Positions 27,225-36,892 are shown, numbered from the stretch's first letter. The stretch: 52,271 nucleotides of DNA from Butyrivibrio sp. AE2015 (GCF_000420825.1 NZ_ATVR01000024.1:1-52271); one strand, 5' to 3'. The notes: generated by a model not told the origin, from the sequence alone. Made by a program: numbers and translations.

Positions 27225-29711
27225 ATGCCACTTGCCTTGGACAATAGTCAGGAACGCAAAAAAATCGCGGAATACGTGGTTGCTAATATTGAGAAAGCAC
27301 TGGAAAATGGCTGGGTAAAAGTATATTACCAGCCTGTTGTTCGCGCGCTCACCGGGCAGCTTTGCGGCGCTGAATCTCTGGCAAGATGGATTGACCCTGA
27401 AATGGGATTTCTTTCACCTGATAAATTCATAGGCGCTCTCGAAGAGAGCAGGCAGATCCACAAGCTTGACTGCTGGATGGTTAAAAAAGTCTGCTCAGAC
27501 ATATCAGAGCGTATTCATAATGGTCTCGATGCCATTCCGGTATCGATCAATTTCTCGCGCCTTGACCTTGAAGCCACTGACATGCTCAAGGTTTTGGAGG
27601 ATGCGGTGGACGAGTACGATATTCCCAGGGACTACATTCATGTTGAGATCACTGAAAGCATGATCGTATCCGACGCCGATCTGATGAGTGGGATGATTGA
27701 GCGCTTCAGAAGCACCGGCTATGAGGTGTGGATGGATGACTTTGGAAGCGGTTATTCCTCTCTTACTGTCCTTAAGGACTATCATTTTGACACCCTTAAG
27801 CTCGATATGTCATTTCTTCGCTCCTTTGACGACAAATCCAAGGCCATAATTACTTCTACAGTCATCATGGCAAAAGAAATTGATATCATGACGCTGGCAG
27901 AAGGCGTGGAAAACCAGGAGCAGGTGGAGTTTCTAAAAAACATCGGCTGTGGCCGACTCCAGGGCTATTACTACGGCAAACCAATGCCCATAAATGACTT
28001 TTTTGACCATATCAAAGAGAGCAAAATTGAGATTGAAAAGAGGCAGTGGCGCCATTTCTACGATGTGGCCAGCTTCCATGCAAGGCATACTGATGAACCT
28101 TTGGCCGTTTTAGAAGATGACAACGGAGTTCTCAGAACTCTTTTCATGAATGACATCTACAAAATACAGGCTTTTGGCAGATCCTACGACCAGGAAGATA
28201 TCGATCAGAAAGTATTCCATTCCAACTCTCCCATTAATTCTCAGCTCAGAAAATTCGCTGATACTGTTGAGCAGAGTAAGAACCTTGAAACCTTCTACTT
28301 TACTGTTGATGGAAACATTCTTTGTCTTAAGGGAAAAGAGATTGCAGAAAACGCCGGAAGCCATATCCTTATAAGCTCCATTCGCAATATATCTTCTGAT
28401 GTAAATATTGAAAAGAGAAACAGCCTTGACTTCAGGTTAAAAGAAATAAATCACATGTTTGACACTGTGGCTCAGATCAATCCATCTAATAACACAATTA
28501 TTCCATTGGTTGGAAAATTCCGTTATATGAAGGGCAGTTCCAGCGATGGCATGGATCTTAATACCTATACCCAAAAGTTCAAAGAGGAATATATTGCGCT
28601 GGCTGACGCCAAGAAGTTTGATGTTTTCTGCGACTGGTCTACACTTAACAGCCGCATAGAAAATAGTTTCAAAGGCTATGTCGAGAATATGTTCAGGATC
28701 AAGCAAAGTGACGGTAATTATGAGTGGAAAGGCCTGGCGCTCATGCTTATTCCAGGAACAGAGGAAAAAGAATTCCTCATGTGCACAAAGCCAACTCCTG
28801 ACGATACCGACACAATACTTAGCAAGATCCAGGAATTATATAACCGCGAAGACTACGGGCTTAAGTCAGATGACTCACAAATATATGCAAAAATGTGGGA
28901 AAACACTGTAACTGCCTCTCATCTTAAATTCTTTTGGAAGGATAAAAACAGGAGGTTTTTGGGCGCCAGCAAAGCTTTTCTTGACTTCTACGGCTTTACC
29001 ATCGACGATATCCTCGGTAAAGATGATGAGGACATGGGCTGGCATACCGACGGCAAAGCGTACAGAGACGACGAGCTTGACGTTCTATCAAAGGGCTCGG
29101 TTGTATCAGGCGTTCCGGGATACTGCATCGTAAAAGGCGTTGTCCATAACATCATGTGTTTCAAGGCTCCTATATATGACGGCAACGAGATTATCGGCCT
29201 GATGGGCTATTTCTTTGATGTTGATGAGGAGATGGCCAGAATAGACAAACTTTATAACGTTAAAAGAACTGACACCATTACCGGTTGTATGAATAAAAAA
29301 GGCTTCCTTGATGCCCTTATAGATTATTCCCAGAACTACCATAATCTGGGGCGTGATTTTGCGCTTATTATACTTAGAGACACAAAGCATGCCAGAGTTG
29401 TTGCTGACTATGGAGAAGACTTTATCAAAAAGCTCTTACATCGAATGGGGCAGGAAATACTGAATGTCACAAAGGACAAATGCGCTGTAGCAAGAATGAT
29501 ACAGGCAGAATTTGCGCTGCTTTTATATACTGACAAGCAGTCTGAAGTTGATGAATTGTGCAGTCAGTTAAAAGAAGCAATTGAATCTATCAGAGAACTT
29601 GATGGTAACAAAATGACATTAAAGGTTAGTACTTCCTATATGTTCAGATCTGATGAGAGCGCCACCGATGAAAACATGTACTCAAGGGTCCTTGATCGGT
29701 TGCAACAGTAA
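27225..29711 (+). CDS. c-di-GMP phosphodiesterase (EAL) with PAS and degenerate GGDEF domains
   Basis: This 828-residue soluble protein starts at the ATG after GGAG. The EAL domain comes first (about 25-265). The metal and catalytic residues are present: E50 (ESL in place of EAL), N109, E141, D171-D172 in DDFGSGYSSL, K192 in KLDMSF, and E226/E229 in LAEGVEN, so it should hydrolyse c-di-GMP. Two or three PAS-like segments follow; LKFFWKDKNRRFLGASKAF (from about 583) opens the clearest. The C-terminal GGDEF-type domain (about 690-825) keeps TDTITGCMNKKGF but has IQAEF at 759-763 instead of GGDEF, so it is probably catalytically dead. The MFS gene follows after 38 nt. Confidence 0.92.
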   Translation: MPLALDNSQERKKIAEYVVANIEKALENGWVKVYYQPVVRALTGQLCGAESLARWIDPEMGFLSPDKFIGALEESRQIHKLDCWMVKKVCSDISERIHNGLDAIPVSINFSRLDLEATDMLKVLEDAVDEYDIPRDYIHVEITESMIVSDADLMSGMIERFRSTGYEVWMDDFGSGYSSLTVLKDYHFDTLKLDMSFLRSFDDKSKAIITSTVIMAKEIDIMTLAEGVENQEQVEFLKNIGCGRLQGYYYGKPMPINDFFDHIKESKIEIEKRQWRHFYDVASFHARHTDEPLAVLEDDNGVLRTLFMNDIYKIQAFGRSYDQEDIDQKVFHSNSPINSQLRKFADTVEQSKNLETFYFTVDGNILCLKGKEIAENAGSHILISSIRNISSDVNIEKRNSLDFRLKEINHMFDTVAQINPSNNTIIPLVGKFRYMKGSSSDGMDLNTYTQKFKEEYIALADAKKFDVFCDWSTLNSRIENSFKGYVENMFRIKQSDGNYEWKGLALMLIPGTEEKEFLMCTKPTPDDTDTILSKIQELYNREDYGLKSDDSQIYAKMWENTVTASHLKFFWKDKNRRFLGASKAFLDFYGFTIDDILGKDDEDMGWHTDGKAYRDDELDVLSKGSVVSGVPGYCIVKGVVHNIMCFKAPIYDGNEIIGLMGYFFDVDEEMARIDKLYNVKRTDTITGCMNKKGFLDALIDYSQNYHNLGRDFALIILRDTKHARVVADYGEDFIKKLLHRMGQEILNVTKDKCAVARMIQAEFALLLYTDKQSEVDELCSQLKEAIESIRELDGNKMTLKVSTSYMFRSDESATDENMYSRVLDRLQQ

Positions 29712-29749
29712 TCCTTAACTCAAAAAGCATATCTGCTCAGGAGGTTTCT

Positions 29750-30946
29750 ATGAACAGTAATGATAAATCTGAAAAGTTCGACTTTTTATGGCTTGTGCTT
29801 TTTTTGATCATATTCATTAACGGCTTTGAAGCAGGCGGCTATCAGGCCAGTCTTCGAAGCATCGGGCAAAACTACGATCTTTCCGAGACCTCCAAAGGCC
29901 TCTTTGCGGCAACTGAGCTCTTTGCCACAATGCTTGCACCGCTTATACTCGGGGCGTGGGCTGACGCCAACATCAAAACAAAGTGTATAAAGATCCTGCT
30001 GGTGATCCAGTTTGTGGCCGCCGCAGGAATCCAGATAATTGGTCTACAAAGTGCATTTGTTGTAGGTGTGTTCTTTCTTGGCCTAACCACCAGTGCACTT
30101 CAGTTCATATCCATCGCTGCTCTTGCAGACTCCTATCCCATAAGCGGTAGCAAGAAAATCGGATTCATGACTTCCATGTATGCCCTCGGGGCTTTGGTGG
30201 CTCCGCTTGTTGTGGAATATTACCTTGGACTTGGCCTTACCTGGAAAGTTCTTTTTGCCATTCTCGCAGTGGGAAGCCTCATTTCTTTTGCCGGAATCAT
30301 GGCATCAGGAGAGGGGAAAAGAGAAGCTGCTGCCAGGGGAGCTTCAGCAGATGGGTCCACAAAAAAAGAAACAGAATTCTTCCTTATGGGAATCCTGCTT
30401 CTTTGCGTTATCATGTGCATCTATGTTGGATTTGAAAACGGCTTCGCGTACTTTGTAGAAACTCTGTTCGCGGACGTTTTGGACTCAGGCCTCGGCCGCT
30501 ACGCCCTCTCAGTGTTCTGGGCGATGATGATCCCTTCGAGAGTATTCGTGGGCTATTTTGCCAAAAGAGCCAGAGCCATCCTGCTTACTGCCCTTGTGGC
30601 AATTCCACTTCTCACCGTCCTTGTAGCTCTTATGGATAACAGCCTCGTGGTATTTGCGCTATGCATCCCTCTTGGGTTTGCCAGCGGCGCCATCTACCCT
30701 TGCGTCCTCAATATGATGATTCCTTTCGCCGGAAAAAACACCGCCTTTTCAACAGGAATGATCACCACTGCAACTGGCATCGGCGGTGTTGTTTTCACAG
30801 CCCTCACCGGCTTCAATGCAGAACACCTGGGAATGAGAATGGCCATTGGAATTCTGGCCGCCTTTTATATCTTCTCAATTGCCGCAGCTATCTGCGCCGG
30901 AAGGATGTACCTGAAGAGGAGCCAAGGCACAAATGGTGCCTCTTAA
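29750..30946 (+). CDS. major facilitator superfamily transporter
   Basis: This 398-residue protein has about 12 hydrophobic helices with the long cytoplasmic loop near residue 195 (GEGKREAAARG). The second helix region holds FEAGGYQASLRSIG and the loop 2-3 motif is GAWADANIKTK, a variant of the MFS motif A. The later helices include LGFASGAIYPCVLNMMIPF, typical of sugar or aromatic-acid type members. The substrate is unknown. GGAGG precedes the start, and it may be co-transcribed with the EAL gene. A short hairpin (AGGCAC/GTGCCT) lies at its 3' end but lacks a U tract. Confidence 0.85.
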   Translation: MNSNDKSEKFDFLWLVLFLIIFINGFEAGGYQASLRSIGQNYDLSETSKGLFAATELFATMLAPLILGAWADANIKTKCIKILLVIQFVAAAGIQIIGLQSAFVVGVFFLGLTTSALQFISIAALADSYPISGSKKIGFMTSMYALGALVAPLVVEYYLGLGLTWKVLFAILAVGSLISFAGIMASGEGKREAAARGASADGSTKKETEFFLMGILLLCVIMCIYVGFENGFAYFVETLFADVLDSGLGRYALSVFWAMMIPSRVFVGYFAKRARAILLTALVAIPLLTVLVALMDNSLVVFALCIPLGFASGAIYPCVLNMMIPFAGKNTAFSTGMITTATGIGGVVFTALTGFNAEHLGMRMAIGILAAFYIFSIAAAICAGRMYLKRSQGTNGAS

Positions 30947-30958
30947 ACCTCGTCTCGG

Positions 30959-31339
30959 CTACTCCTTACTCCTGCAGATGTAATCCCAGCTACAATCGCC
31001 GCAGATATCACCTCGGATACCTGCATCGATTATTCTATTCTTCACAAGTCCCTTGAACTCCGCAAAAGAAATCTCGCATCCATCACTGAGTCCGCAAGCC
31101 TTCAGCACTTCTTTGTCATATCTGATAACCTTGTCCTGAGAGCTGCACAGGCCACCATCATTGTTCGGGCAATTTTTGCAGACAATATCTGTCTGAGCCT
31201 TCAGCACCACCTTCTGCTCCGGGGCAGCCTCTAGTTCTTTTATCACGCGTCCCATATGGTCTGTAAAATCAGCACTGTAGCCCTTGCCTTCATAGAACTG
31301 AAAGCACATCCCATGATGGGGCCTTAAACATTTTTCCAT
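30959..31339 (-). CDS. DUF1284 family protein
   Basis: This 126-residue protein starts LRPHHGMCFQFYEGKGYS, the DUF1284 hallmark. It carries eight cysteines: CKNCPNN and C in GGLCSS in the middle, then ICGDCSWDYICR at the end. Spacing suggests iron-sulfur or zinc ligands. Function is unknown. It converges with the MFS gene, 12 nt away. Confidence 0.85.
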   Translation of the reverse strand: MEKCLRPHHGMCFQFYEGKGYSADFTDHMGRVIKELEAAPEQKVVLKAQTDIVCKNCPNNDGGLCSSQDKVIRYDKEVLKACGLSDGCEISFAEFKGLVKNRIIDAGIRGDICGDCSWDYICRSKE

Positions 31340-31387
31340 GATATAAATCTTCTTTCCGTTTATTACTTACCTAAGCCCTGCGCTAGC

Positions 31388-32800
31388 TTAATTGCCAGAC
31401 GAAACAGATGATTCAGCCTTAATTGTGATTGTCGACCCGTTATTTTCCACTTCTATTGAAATATTAGTATTCCCATTGTTCGCAGCGGAACTTGCTTCCG
31501 AACCAGCATCGATAGTTTTCTGCCCTGACGCAGGCTTGTAATCGGATGAAACGCATGGAGGAAGATAAACCGAAAACTCCATTCTTCTATGGCTCTTGTT
31601 TTCCGAATCACTAAGATTGAAATAATCATAACCAGCCAGCGAATCATCCCAGGTGCAATCCACATTGTGAAAACCATCATCAAGCTTAATTATGTTCCAG
31701 GCGTGGCGCTCGCTTCCGCCCCAACCATGGCAATTGTAAGTTGGAACCTCAACCAGCTGCATCAGATACTGGAAGCAGCGGGCATAGCCCGCACATACAG
31801 TATAGTTCTGAACCACTGAACTATAGGCGCTCTGATCCAGGGAATTGTACTGATAATTGAGCTTATCCACTATCAGATCATGAATATACAGCTCTTTTTC
31901 ATAAGGAGTGCTTAAATTCCGGGCGCCTACTGCCAGGCCTTGAGCCGTAGCCTCAAATTTGCTTCTTGCTGAAGCGATATCATTGAAGTTTTTGTAAAAA
32001 TCAAAGTCAAACTCTATAACATTGCCATTGTAGTCATACTGGAAATAATAGGATATATCCACCCAAAAGAGCTCCGGATGGTCATCCAGAAGGCAGCAGA
32101 AAGCGCTCTCAACCTCTTTATTGGTGGTTTTTTCATTTATGGGCGCAAACTTCTTGTTAAGGGCAACAGCATTGGCATACATCTGTCTGTACAAAGCCTT
32201 GCACCTGTCATTTAACATATGATAATAAGGATAGTAAAGTTCATCAAACTCCAGGCCTTCACCGGTTTCCCCCTTATCAACGCTGTCAATGATCTCCTGC
32301 GCCTCTTTTTCATCTTCAATATCGACAATCTCAGGTTGCGGCGAAAGCATATGGGAACTGTCTTTCGGGTAATCCCCTTCAGACGTATCTTCCGAAGGAT
32401 TTATGAAAGCATCCACAAACTCCTTATAATCAGGATTGTTTTTGCTCTCTTCGTCAACCACGCTGTCGTCCCACGCATCAACATAATCCTTGTATGTCAA
32501 ATCAAAATTATAGGGATGTGCTGTCTCCGGCCCATCCGTGCTGACTTCTTCTGTTTCAGACTCTTTTTCTGTTCCCTCTTCCAAAGAGCTCTCTGTAGCT
32601 GCCGCTTCTGAACTTGTTGCAGCTGCGCTTGCTTCAGCCGCACTTTCTGCACTGATTCTCTTTTTCTCCTCAATGTCAGCCACAACTTTCTTTAGAGGCT
32701 CCGACAAAGCAGGATTGACTGCGCACAGTCCAATATACACACACATCAAAATGATCAATGCCAGTATGAAATACAGTATCTTTGCAATAAAATCTTTCAT
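31388..32800 (-). CDS. membrane-anchored transglutaminase-like protein
   Basis: This 470-residue protein has an N-terminal membrane anchor (about 5-30), an alanine/serine/glutamate-rich extracytoplasmic linker (about 50-100), then a globular part ending in a transglutaminase-like domain. The triad is complete: Cys in YTVCAGYARCF, His in SERHAWNIIKL and Asp in FHNVDCTWDDS. Outside the cell such domains act as peptidases or cross-linkers of cell-wall or surface proteins. The ATG at 32800 is preferred over a GTG two codons earlier by the GAGAAGG spacing. A small hairpin plus T5 at about 32855-32880 lies in its leader or ends the upstream SRAP gene. Confidence 0.87.
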   Translation of the reverse strand: MKDFIAKILYFILALIILMCVYIGLCAVNPALSEPLKKVVADIEEKKRISAESAAEASAAATSSEAAATESSLEEGTEKESETEEVSTDGPETAHPYNFDLTYKDYVDAWDDSVVDEESKNNPDYKEFVDAFINPSEDTSEGDYPKDSSHMLSPQPEIVDIEDEKEAQEIIDSVDKGETGEGLEFDELYYPYYHMLNDRCKALYRQMYANAVALNKKFAPINEKTTNKEVESAFCCLLDDHPELFWVDISYYFQYDYNGNVIEFDFDFYKNFNDIASARSKFEATAQGLAVGARNLSTPYEKELYIHDLIVDKLNYQYNSLDQSAYSSVVQNYTVCAGYARCFQYLMQLVEVPTYNCHGWGGSERHAWNIIKLDDGFHNVDCTWDDSLAGYDYFNLSDSENKSHRRMEFSVYLPPCVSSDYKPASGQKTIDAGSEASSAANNGNTNISIEVENNGSTITIKAESSVSSGN

Positions 32801-32974
32801 CGCCACCTTCTCCTCTCATCCATGATCCTTAAGGTGTTCATTTTTTTAAGCAAAAAGAGGCCTATTCAGCCTCCCCAAGCGCATTATAACACTGACAAAT
32901 TATTATTTTGGAATATTCCCATAAAATTTTTTTAAAAAATTTTGCCATTTCTTTTCCAGGGTTCTTATAAATAA

Positions 32975-33559
32975 TCAGAACAGGCTCAGCTGTTCATAGT
33001 CACTTTTTCTGTCAAGCTCTGGCATAGACTCTTTTAACATTTCAAGGGCTGCAGCCGGATCTTTTAAGTAATCCCTGACATTTCCCGTATCAATCATTAC
33101 CGGCATTCTGTCGTGAACAGGCTTCATTGATGCATTTGCCGCGGTCGTCAGAATCACAAAAGAGTCCTTGTTATCGCTAAGGTCATAGAAACCTGCAAGG
33201 TAAATTGGCTTCTCATCAGCTCTTTTGAACATAAACTTCGTCTTACTTGCATCCCACTCATAGAAGCCCGCAGCAGGCAGAATGCATCTACGATTACGAA
33301 TGCTGTCAGCAAACATCGACTTTTTTGTCACCGATTCAGCCCTGGCATTGATGATGAGCTTTCTGTCTTTGGAAGTTATTCCCCAAAACAGATCCTCCAG
33401 CGCAAGGTCTTCGTTTGTGCCCTTGTTCCAGATGATTCCCGGAGTCGCCATCCCAGGAGTAATGTCTCCAGCCCTGGTAGCAAGCGCTCCTTTGGTTAGC
33501 TTTAAGTCGCTCTCAACCTTATATGCAGCTTTGTCACTAAAGTAATATCTACAGCACAA
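32975..33559 (-). CDS. SRAP-family abasic-site DNA-protein crosslink protein
   Basis: This 194-residue YedK/HMCES-type protein has every active-site residue visible: C2 (MCCRYYF), N71 in NARAES, E101 in AAGFYEWD and H149 in VHDRMPVM. By family knowledge, the N-terminal cysteine exposed by methionine removal forms a thiazolidine with abasic sites in single-stranded DNA. The start must be the TTG at 33559, eight nt after GGAGG, because only this places cysteine at position 2. It is the last gene of a cluster with an HNH nuclease 17 nt upstream. Confidence 0.95.
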   Translation of the reverse strand: MCCRYYFSDKAAYKVESDLKLTKGALATRAGDITPGMATPGIIWNKGTNEDLALEDLFWGITSKDRKLIINARAESVTKKSMFADSIRNRRCILPAAGFYEWDASKTKFMFKRADEKPIYLAGFYDLSDNKDSFVILTTAANASMKPVHDRMPVMIDTGNVRDYLKDPAAALEMLKESMPELDRKSDYEQLSLF

Positions 33560-33576
33560 ATATCCATCCTCCTTGC

Positions 33577-33876
33577 TTAAGGCACAGGCCTTTCCAGTTC
33601 ATCCCTATATTCACTAGCCATTTCGCAATATCTTTTTCCAAGAAATCGATAATAGTCCTCAGCCACCACCATTCTGGATGATTTCTGCCTGTTGCAATTT
33701 CTGCACAAAGGCAAAAGATTTCTTTCATCATCCGTGCCACCATGGTACTTGGGGACATAATGGTCTATCGTAACTTTCTGCCTCTCAAGTTGTTTCCCGC
33801 ACGCTGCGCACACCCCGCCTGTCTTTGCCATAATCCGGTCCTTTAGCTGCAACTTATGATTCTTGATCCCCCGCAT
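33577..33876 (-). CDS. small HNH endonuclease
   Basis: This HNH protein of about 99 residues has zinc cysteines in GVCAACGKQL and LCRNCNRQK. The HNH core is VTIDHYVPKYHGGTDDERNL, followed by LPLCRNCNRQKSSRM. It is stand-alone, with no other domain, so it may nick or cut DNA or act in repair. ATG 33876 follows a G-rich run; an ATG six codons upstream (33894) is possible. It lies between a small unknown gene and the SRAP gene, all on the same strand with short gaps. Confidence 0.85.
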   Translation of the reverse strand: MRGIKNHKLQLKDRIMAKTGGVCAACGKQLERQKVTIDHYVPKYHGGTDDERNLLPLCRNCNRQKSSRMVVAEDYYRFLGKRYCEMASEYRDELERPVP

Positions 33877-33898
33877 AACTGCCCCCCTGTGCATTAGT

Positions 33899-34063
33899 TC
33901 ATCTATTTTCCTTATCTTTTATCAGGGCCTCTCTGATGGCCATGGCAATGACTTCATCAGGCGCCTTTTTCATGGCATCTGCCTTTGGATTGCTTTTTAA
34001 TTTTATCTCTGGACGAGCAGCTGTTTCCGACTTGTTTTTATCTGTATTCTTTTTGTTAGGCAT
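33899..34063 (-). CDS. small basic protein of unknown function
   Basis: This 54-residue protein starts at an ATG with an excellent GAGGAG site 5 nt upstream. It is lysine- and asparagine-rich at first (MPNKKNTDKNKSE) and ends in an amphipathic helix, PDEVIAMAIREALIKDKENR. Longer in-frame starts run back into the ProX gene and have no ribosome site. I do not recognise it. It is 22 nt upstream of the HNH gene start, so it is probably translated in the same transcript. Confidence 0.6.
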   Translation of the reverse strand: MPNKKNTDKNKSETAARPEIKLKSNPKADAMKKAPDEVIAMAIREALIKDKENR

Positions 34064-34145
34064 TGTTTCTCCTCTGTGCTTGGCTGTTGCCTTCTCACTG
34101 CGCTTCGCTGCTGTAGGATAAAAGCCTGCACAAGCCATTATCCTC

Positions 34146-34691
34146 TCAGTCTTCTCCAACAAGATAGACGATTTCTGCCTCATGACCAACTGCCGGCAAA
34201 AACTTCCCAAAGATATCCTCAGTCTTTATCTTCAAGCTTGATGTGTTAACGCAAGGATGGCAGCCTATGTACTCTCCAGCCTTAACGTCTTCATCCACAA
34301 GAAGTTTTACATCATGCCCCTTGTCATTCATAAGGCCCATGACGCTCACTGCCCCGGGCTCAATATCCAGATACTTAAGCATGTCTTCAGCTTCTGCAAA
34401 AGAGAGCCTTGCTGAGTTTATCTGACTAGACAATTCCTTTGTTTTAAACTTCTTGTCTCCAGGCATTAAGAGCAGATAAAACGTCGTTTTCTGCCTGTTA
34501 CATAAAAAGAGATTTTTGCACATGGTCGTTCCAAGTGCCACATCCACTGCTTCACAGGCCTCCATAGTCATGGCCGCTTCATGATCTACTCTCTGGTATT
34601 CTATTCCAAGGTCATCCAAAAAATCATAGACTCTTATCTCTCTTGAAAGTCTGCCTTCAGTGTTTTCCGGTCTCCCATTGTGTATTTCCAT
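34146..34691 (-). CDS. prolyl-tRNA editing protein ProX / YbaK-domain deacylase
   Basis: This roughly 181-residue protein has a YbaK fold: IEYQRVDHEAAMTMEAC, GTTMCKNLFLCN, the lysine in MPGDKKFKTKEL, PGAVSVMGLMNDK and GCHPCVNTSSLKI. It matches the ProX (PrdX-like) class that removes alanine mischarged on tRNA-Pro. The start is one of three ATGs at 34712, 34703 and 34691; the last has GGAG five nt upstream. A second, shorter YbaK-family protein is encoded at 45635-46114 and has a different signature. Confidence 0.88.
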   Translation of the reverse strand: MEIHNGRPENTEGRLSREIRVYDFLDDLGIEYQRVDHEAAMTMEACEAVDVALGTTMCKNLFLCNRQKTTFYLLLMPGDKKFKTKELSSQINSARLSFAEAEDMLKYLDIEPGAVSVMGLMNDKGHDVKLLVDEDVKAGEYIGCHPCVNTSSLKIKTEDIFGKFLPAVGHEAEIVYLVGED

Positions 34692-34882
34692 TTCCACTCC
34701 CATTACCAACATTTCCTTTTCCAAAACATCTTTTTATTTCATTATAAGAAATTCTAATAAATAAAAAAATCTCTAAAATTTATCTAAAAATATGCCATCC
34801 CCATGATGAAATGAAAGTTATGGATGTTAAAATGATTATTAGCTCACAATATTGCAAAACCATTCTTTTGGGGGTTCTTAAA

Positions 34883-36883
34883 ATGATATCTAAATTTTCC
34901 AAATTTATCTCAATTATTCTTACGATTACTCTTTTAATCAGCACTTATATGCTGAGCGGATGTGGCGCTGTAAAGGGCGACGCCAAGATATCCAAATTGG
35001 TAAAAAAGATGTCCCTGGATGAAAAAATTTCGCAAATGATAATCCCGGCTTTCCGAACCTGGAACGAAGAAAATGTAACAGACCTTAATTCTTTCCTAGA
35101 GCTTAGCGAGGCTTTAAGGCGCCATCAGTACGGAGGCGTGATATTGTTTGGTTCAAATATTACCGGAAATGAGCAGGTGACAAAGCTCCTGCACGAGCTT
35201 CAGGACAATAATAAACAGATAGAGGGCGTTTCTGCGCATATTCCATATCTGACCCCTGTGGATGAAGAAGGTGGAATCGTGATAAGACTGACCTCGGGGA
35301 CACGTATGACCGGAAATATGGCTATTGGAGCCACGACAGATTCAGAAAAAAATGCAAAGAAAACCGGAAATATACTTGGTGAGGAGCTCGCTGCTCTTGG
35401 CTTTAATGCTGACTTTGCGCCGGACATTGATGTGAACAATAATCCGTCAAACCCTGTTATTGGCACAAGGTCTTTTTCCGACGATCCAGCCCTGGTGGCT
35501 AAGCTCGGCAACGCTTATGCGAAGGGCCTTGCCCAGAACAATATCATTGCGACCTATAAGCACTTCCCCGGCCACGGAGACACCAGTGTAGACAGCCACA
35601 TCGGTACGCCTTCTGTTGAAAAGACCTATGACGAGATCAAGGAGACCGAGCTTGTACCATTTAAAGCAGCTATCGAAAACGGCGCAGAAATGATAATGAC
35701 AGCCCACATAACTTTTCCTCTTATCGACGAGCAAAAGACATTTGGAGATGGTGTAACTACCGGCTTTTTCCCTGCTACCATGTCCAAAAAGATTATAACT
35801 GACATCCTCAGAACAGACATGGGCTATAACGGCGTTGTTGTAACCGATGCTCTTGAAATGGATGCCATTGCTGATGCGGGCCTTGTTCCAGGTGAAAAAG
35901 ACTCCTCTGAATACTTCGTAAACATCGCTAAAGAAGTAATCAACAGCGGCGTTGATATCCTGCTCCTTCCTATGGATTTGAAAAATGCAGAGGCCGCAAC
36001 TTTCTATGATGAATACATTGCCGGGATTGCGTCTTTAGTTTCTTCCGGAGAGATAAGCCAGGCCAGGATCGATGAGAGCGTAACCCGTATCCTCTCTCTG
36101 AAAGCAAGACACGGAATGCTGGACGAGACTGAAGAATCTGATATAGAAAAAAATGTGTCTGACAGTACCGCGATTGTCGGCTCCAAGGAGCATCACGATG
36201 CTGAAATGGACATGGCCAGACAGGCAATTACAGTGGTAAAAAATGATGACAGCACTCTTCCTGTCGCAAAAGAGACAACGAATATCTTCGTTCTTGGCAG
36301 ACAAAATGCTGATGCCACAACTTTGCAGTATGCTATAGATGAACTGAAAAAGGGAAATTACATAGATTCAAAGCCAAACATAAATATTGATTATTATTAC
36401 GATTCCTCCGCCGATGTCAAACGCCACTACACTGACGAAATGAAGGAAAAGATATCCGGCTCAGATGTTGTGATCGGCTTTTCCTATGCATCCGGCAATG
36501 GCGCTCTGGATAAGAGCAGCCCTCAGTACATCGGAATTACCAGCGCTATCAATGACATTCACGCTGCAGGCGGAAAGTTCATTCTTGTAAGCGAAAACCT
36601 ACCATATGACGCCGCTATTTATAAGGATGCAGATGCTATTGTTCTTGCCTACATGGGCTCAGCCCTTGGCACAGATCCCACAGATAAAACCGACAGCGGC
36701 TCCGGACAAAAGGCCACAAACGCCAATATCGTAGCAGCTATCGAAACAGTATTTGGCTCAAACAAACCGCAGGGCCATCTTCCTGTAAACATCCCTGATG
36801 TTACAGAAAATGCCGATGGCTCCTTAAGCTATAGCACTACTTATCTTTATGAAAGAGGCTTTGGTGTCACTGACTTAGAGTGA
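34883..36883 (+). CDS. glycoside hydrolase family 3 lipoprotein (NagZ-like)
   Basis: This 666-residue lipoprotein starts at ATG 34883 after GGGGG; a 24-codon extension is less likely. The signal peptide ends in the lipobox LSGC near residue 27. The GH3 barrel holds KHFPGHGDTSVDSHIGTP, with the Asp-His dyad of NagZ-type beta-N-acetylhexosaminidases, and the nucleophile aspartate in VVTDALEMDAI. A C-terminal alpha/beta sandwich domain (about 460-660) is present, as in Gram-positive NagZ. It probably trims N-acetylglucosamine from muropeptides or chitin-like glycans on the cell surface. Confidence 0.93.
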   Translation: MISKFSKFISIILTITLLISTYMLSGCGAVKGDAKISKLVKKMSLDEKISQMIIPAFRTWNEENVTDLNSFLELSEALRRHQYGGVILFGSNITGNEQVTKLLHELQDNNKQIEGVSAHIPYLTPVDEEGGIVIRLTSGTRMTGNMAIGATTDSEKNAKKTGNILGEELAALGFNADFAPDIDVNNNPSNPVIGTRSFSDDPALVAKLGNAYAKGLAQNNIIATYKHFPGHGDTSVDSHIGTPSVEKTYDEIKETELVPFKAAIENGAEMIMTAHITFPLIDEQKTFGDGVTTGFFPATMSKKIITDILRTDMGYNGVVVTDALEMDAIADAGLVPGEKDSSEYFVNIAKEVINSGVDILLLPMDLKNAEAATFYDEYIAGIASLVSSGEISQARIDESVTRILSLKARHGMLDETEESDIEKNVSDSTAIVGSKEHHDAEMDMARQAITVVKNDDSTLPVAKETTNIFVLGRQNADATTLQYAIDELKKGNYIDSKPNINIDYYYDSSADVKRHYTDEMKEKISGSDVVIGFSYASGNGALDKSSPQYIGITSAINDIHAAGGKFILVSENLPYDAAIYKDADAIVLAYMGSALGTDPTDKTDSGSGQKATNANIVAAIETVFGSNKPQGHLPVNIPDVTENADGSLSYSTTYLYERGFGVTDLE

Positions 36884-36892
36884 CACCAAAGC
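36858..36892 (+). other. 13-bp hairpin spanning the GH3 stop codon
   Basis: Arms 36858-36870 and 36880-36892 are perfectly complementary over 13 bp with a 9-nt loop, and the TGA stop lies inside the second arm. No U tract follows, so a standard rho-independent terminator is not clear. Confidence 0.7.
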
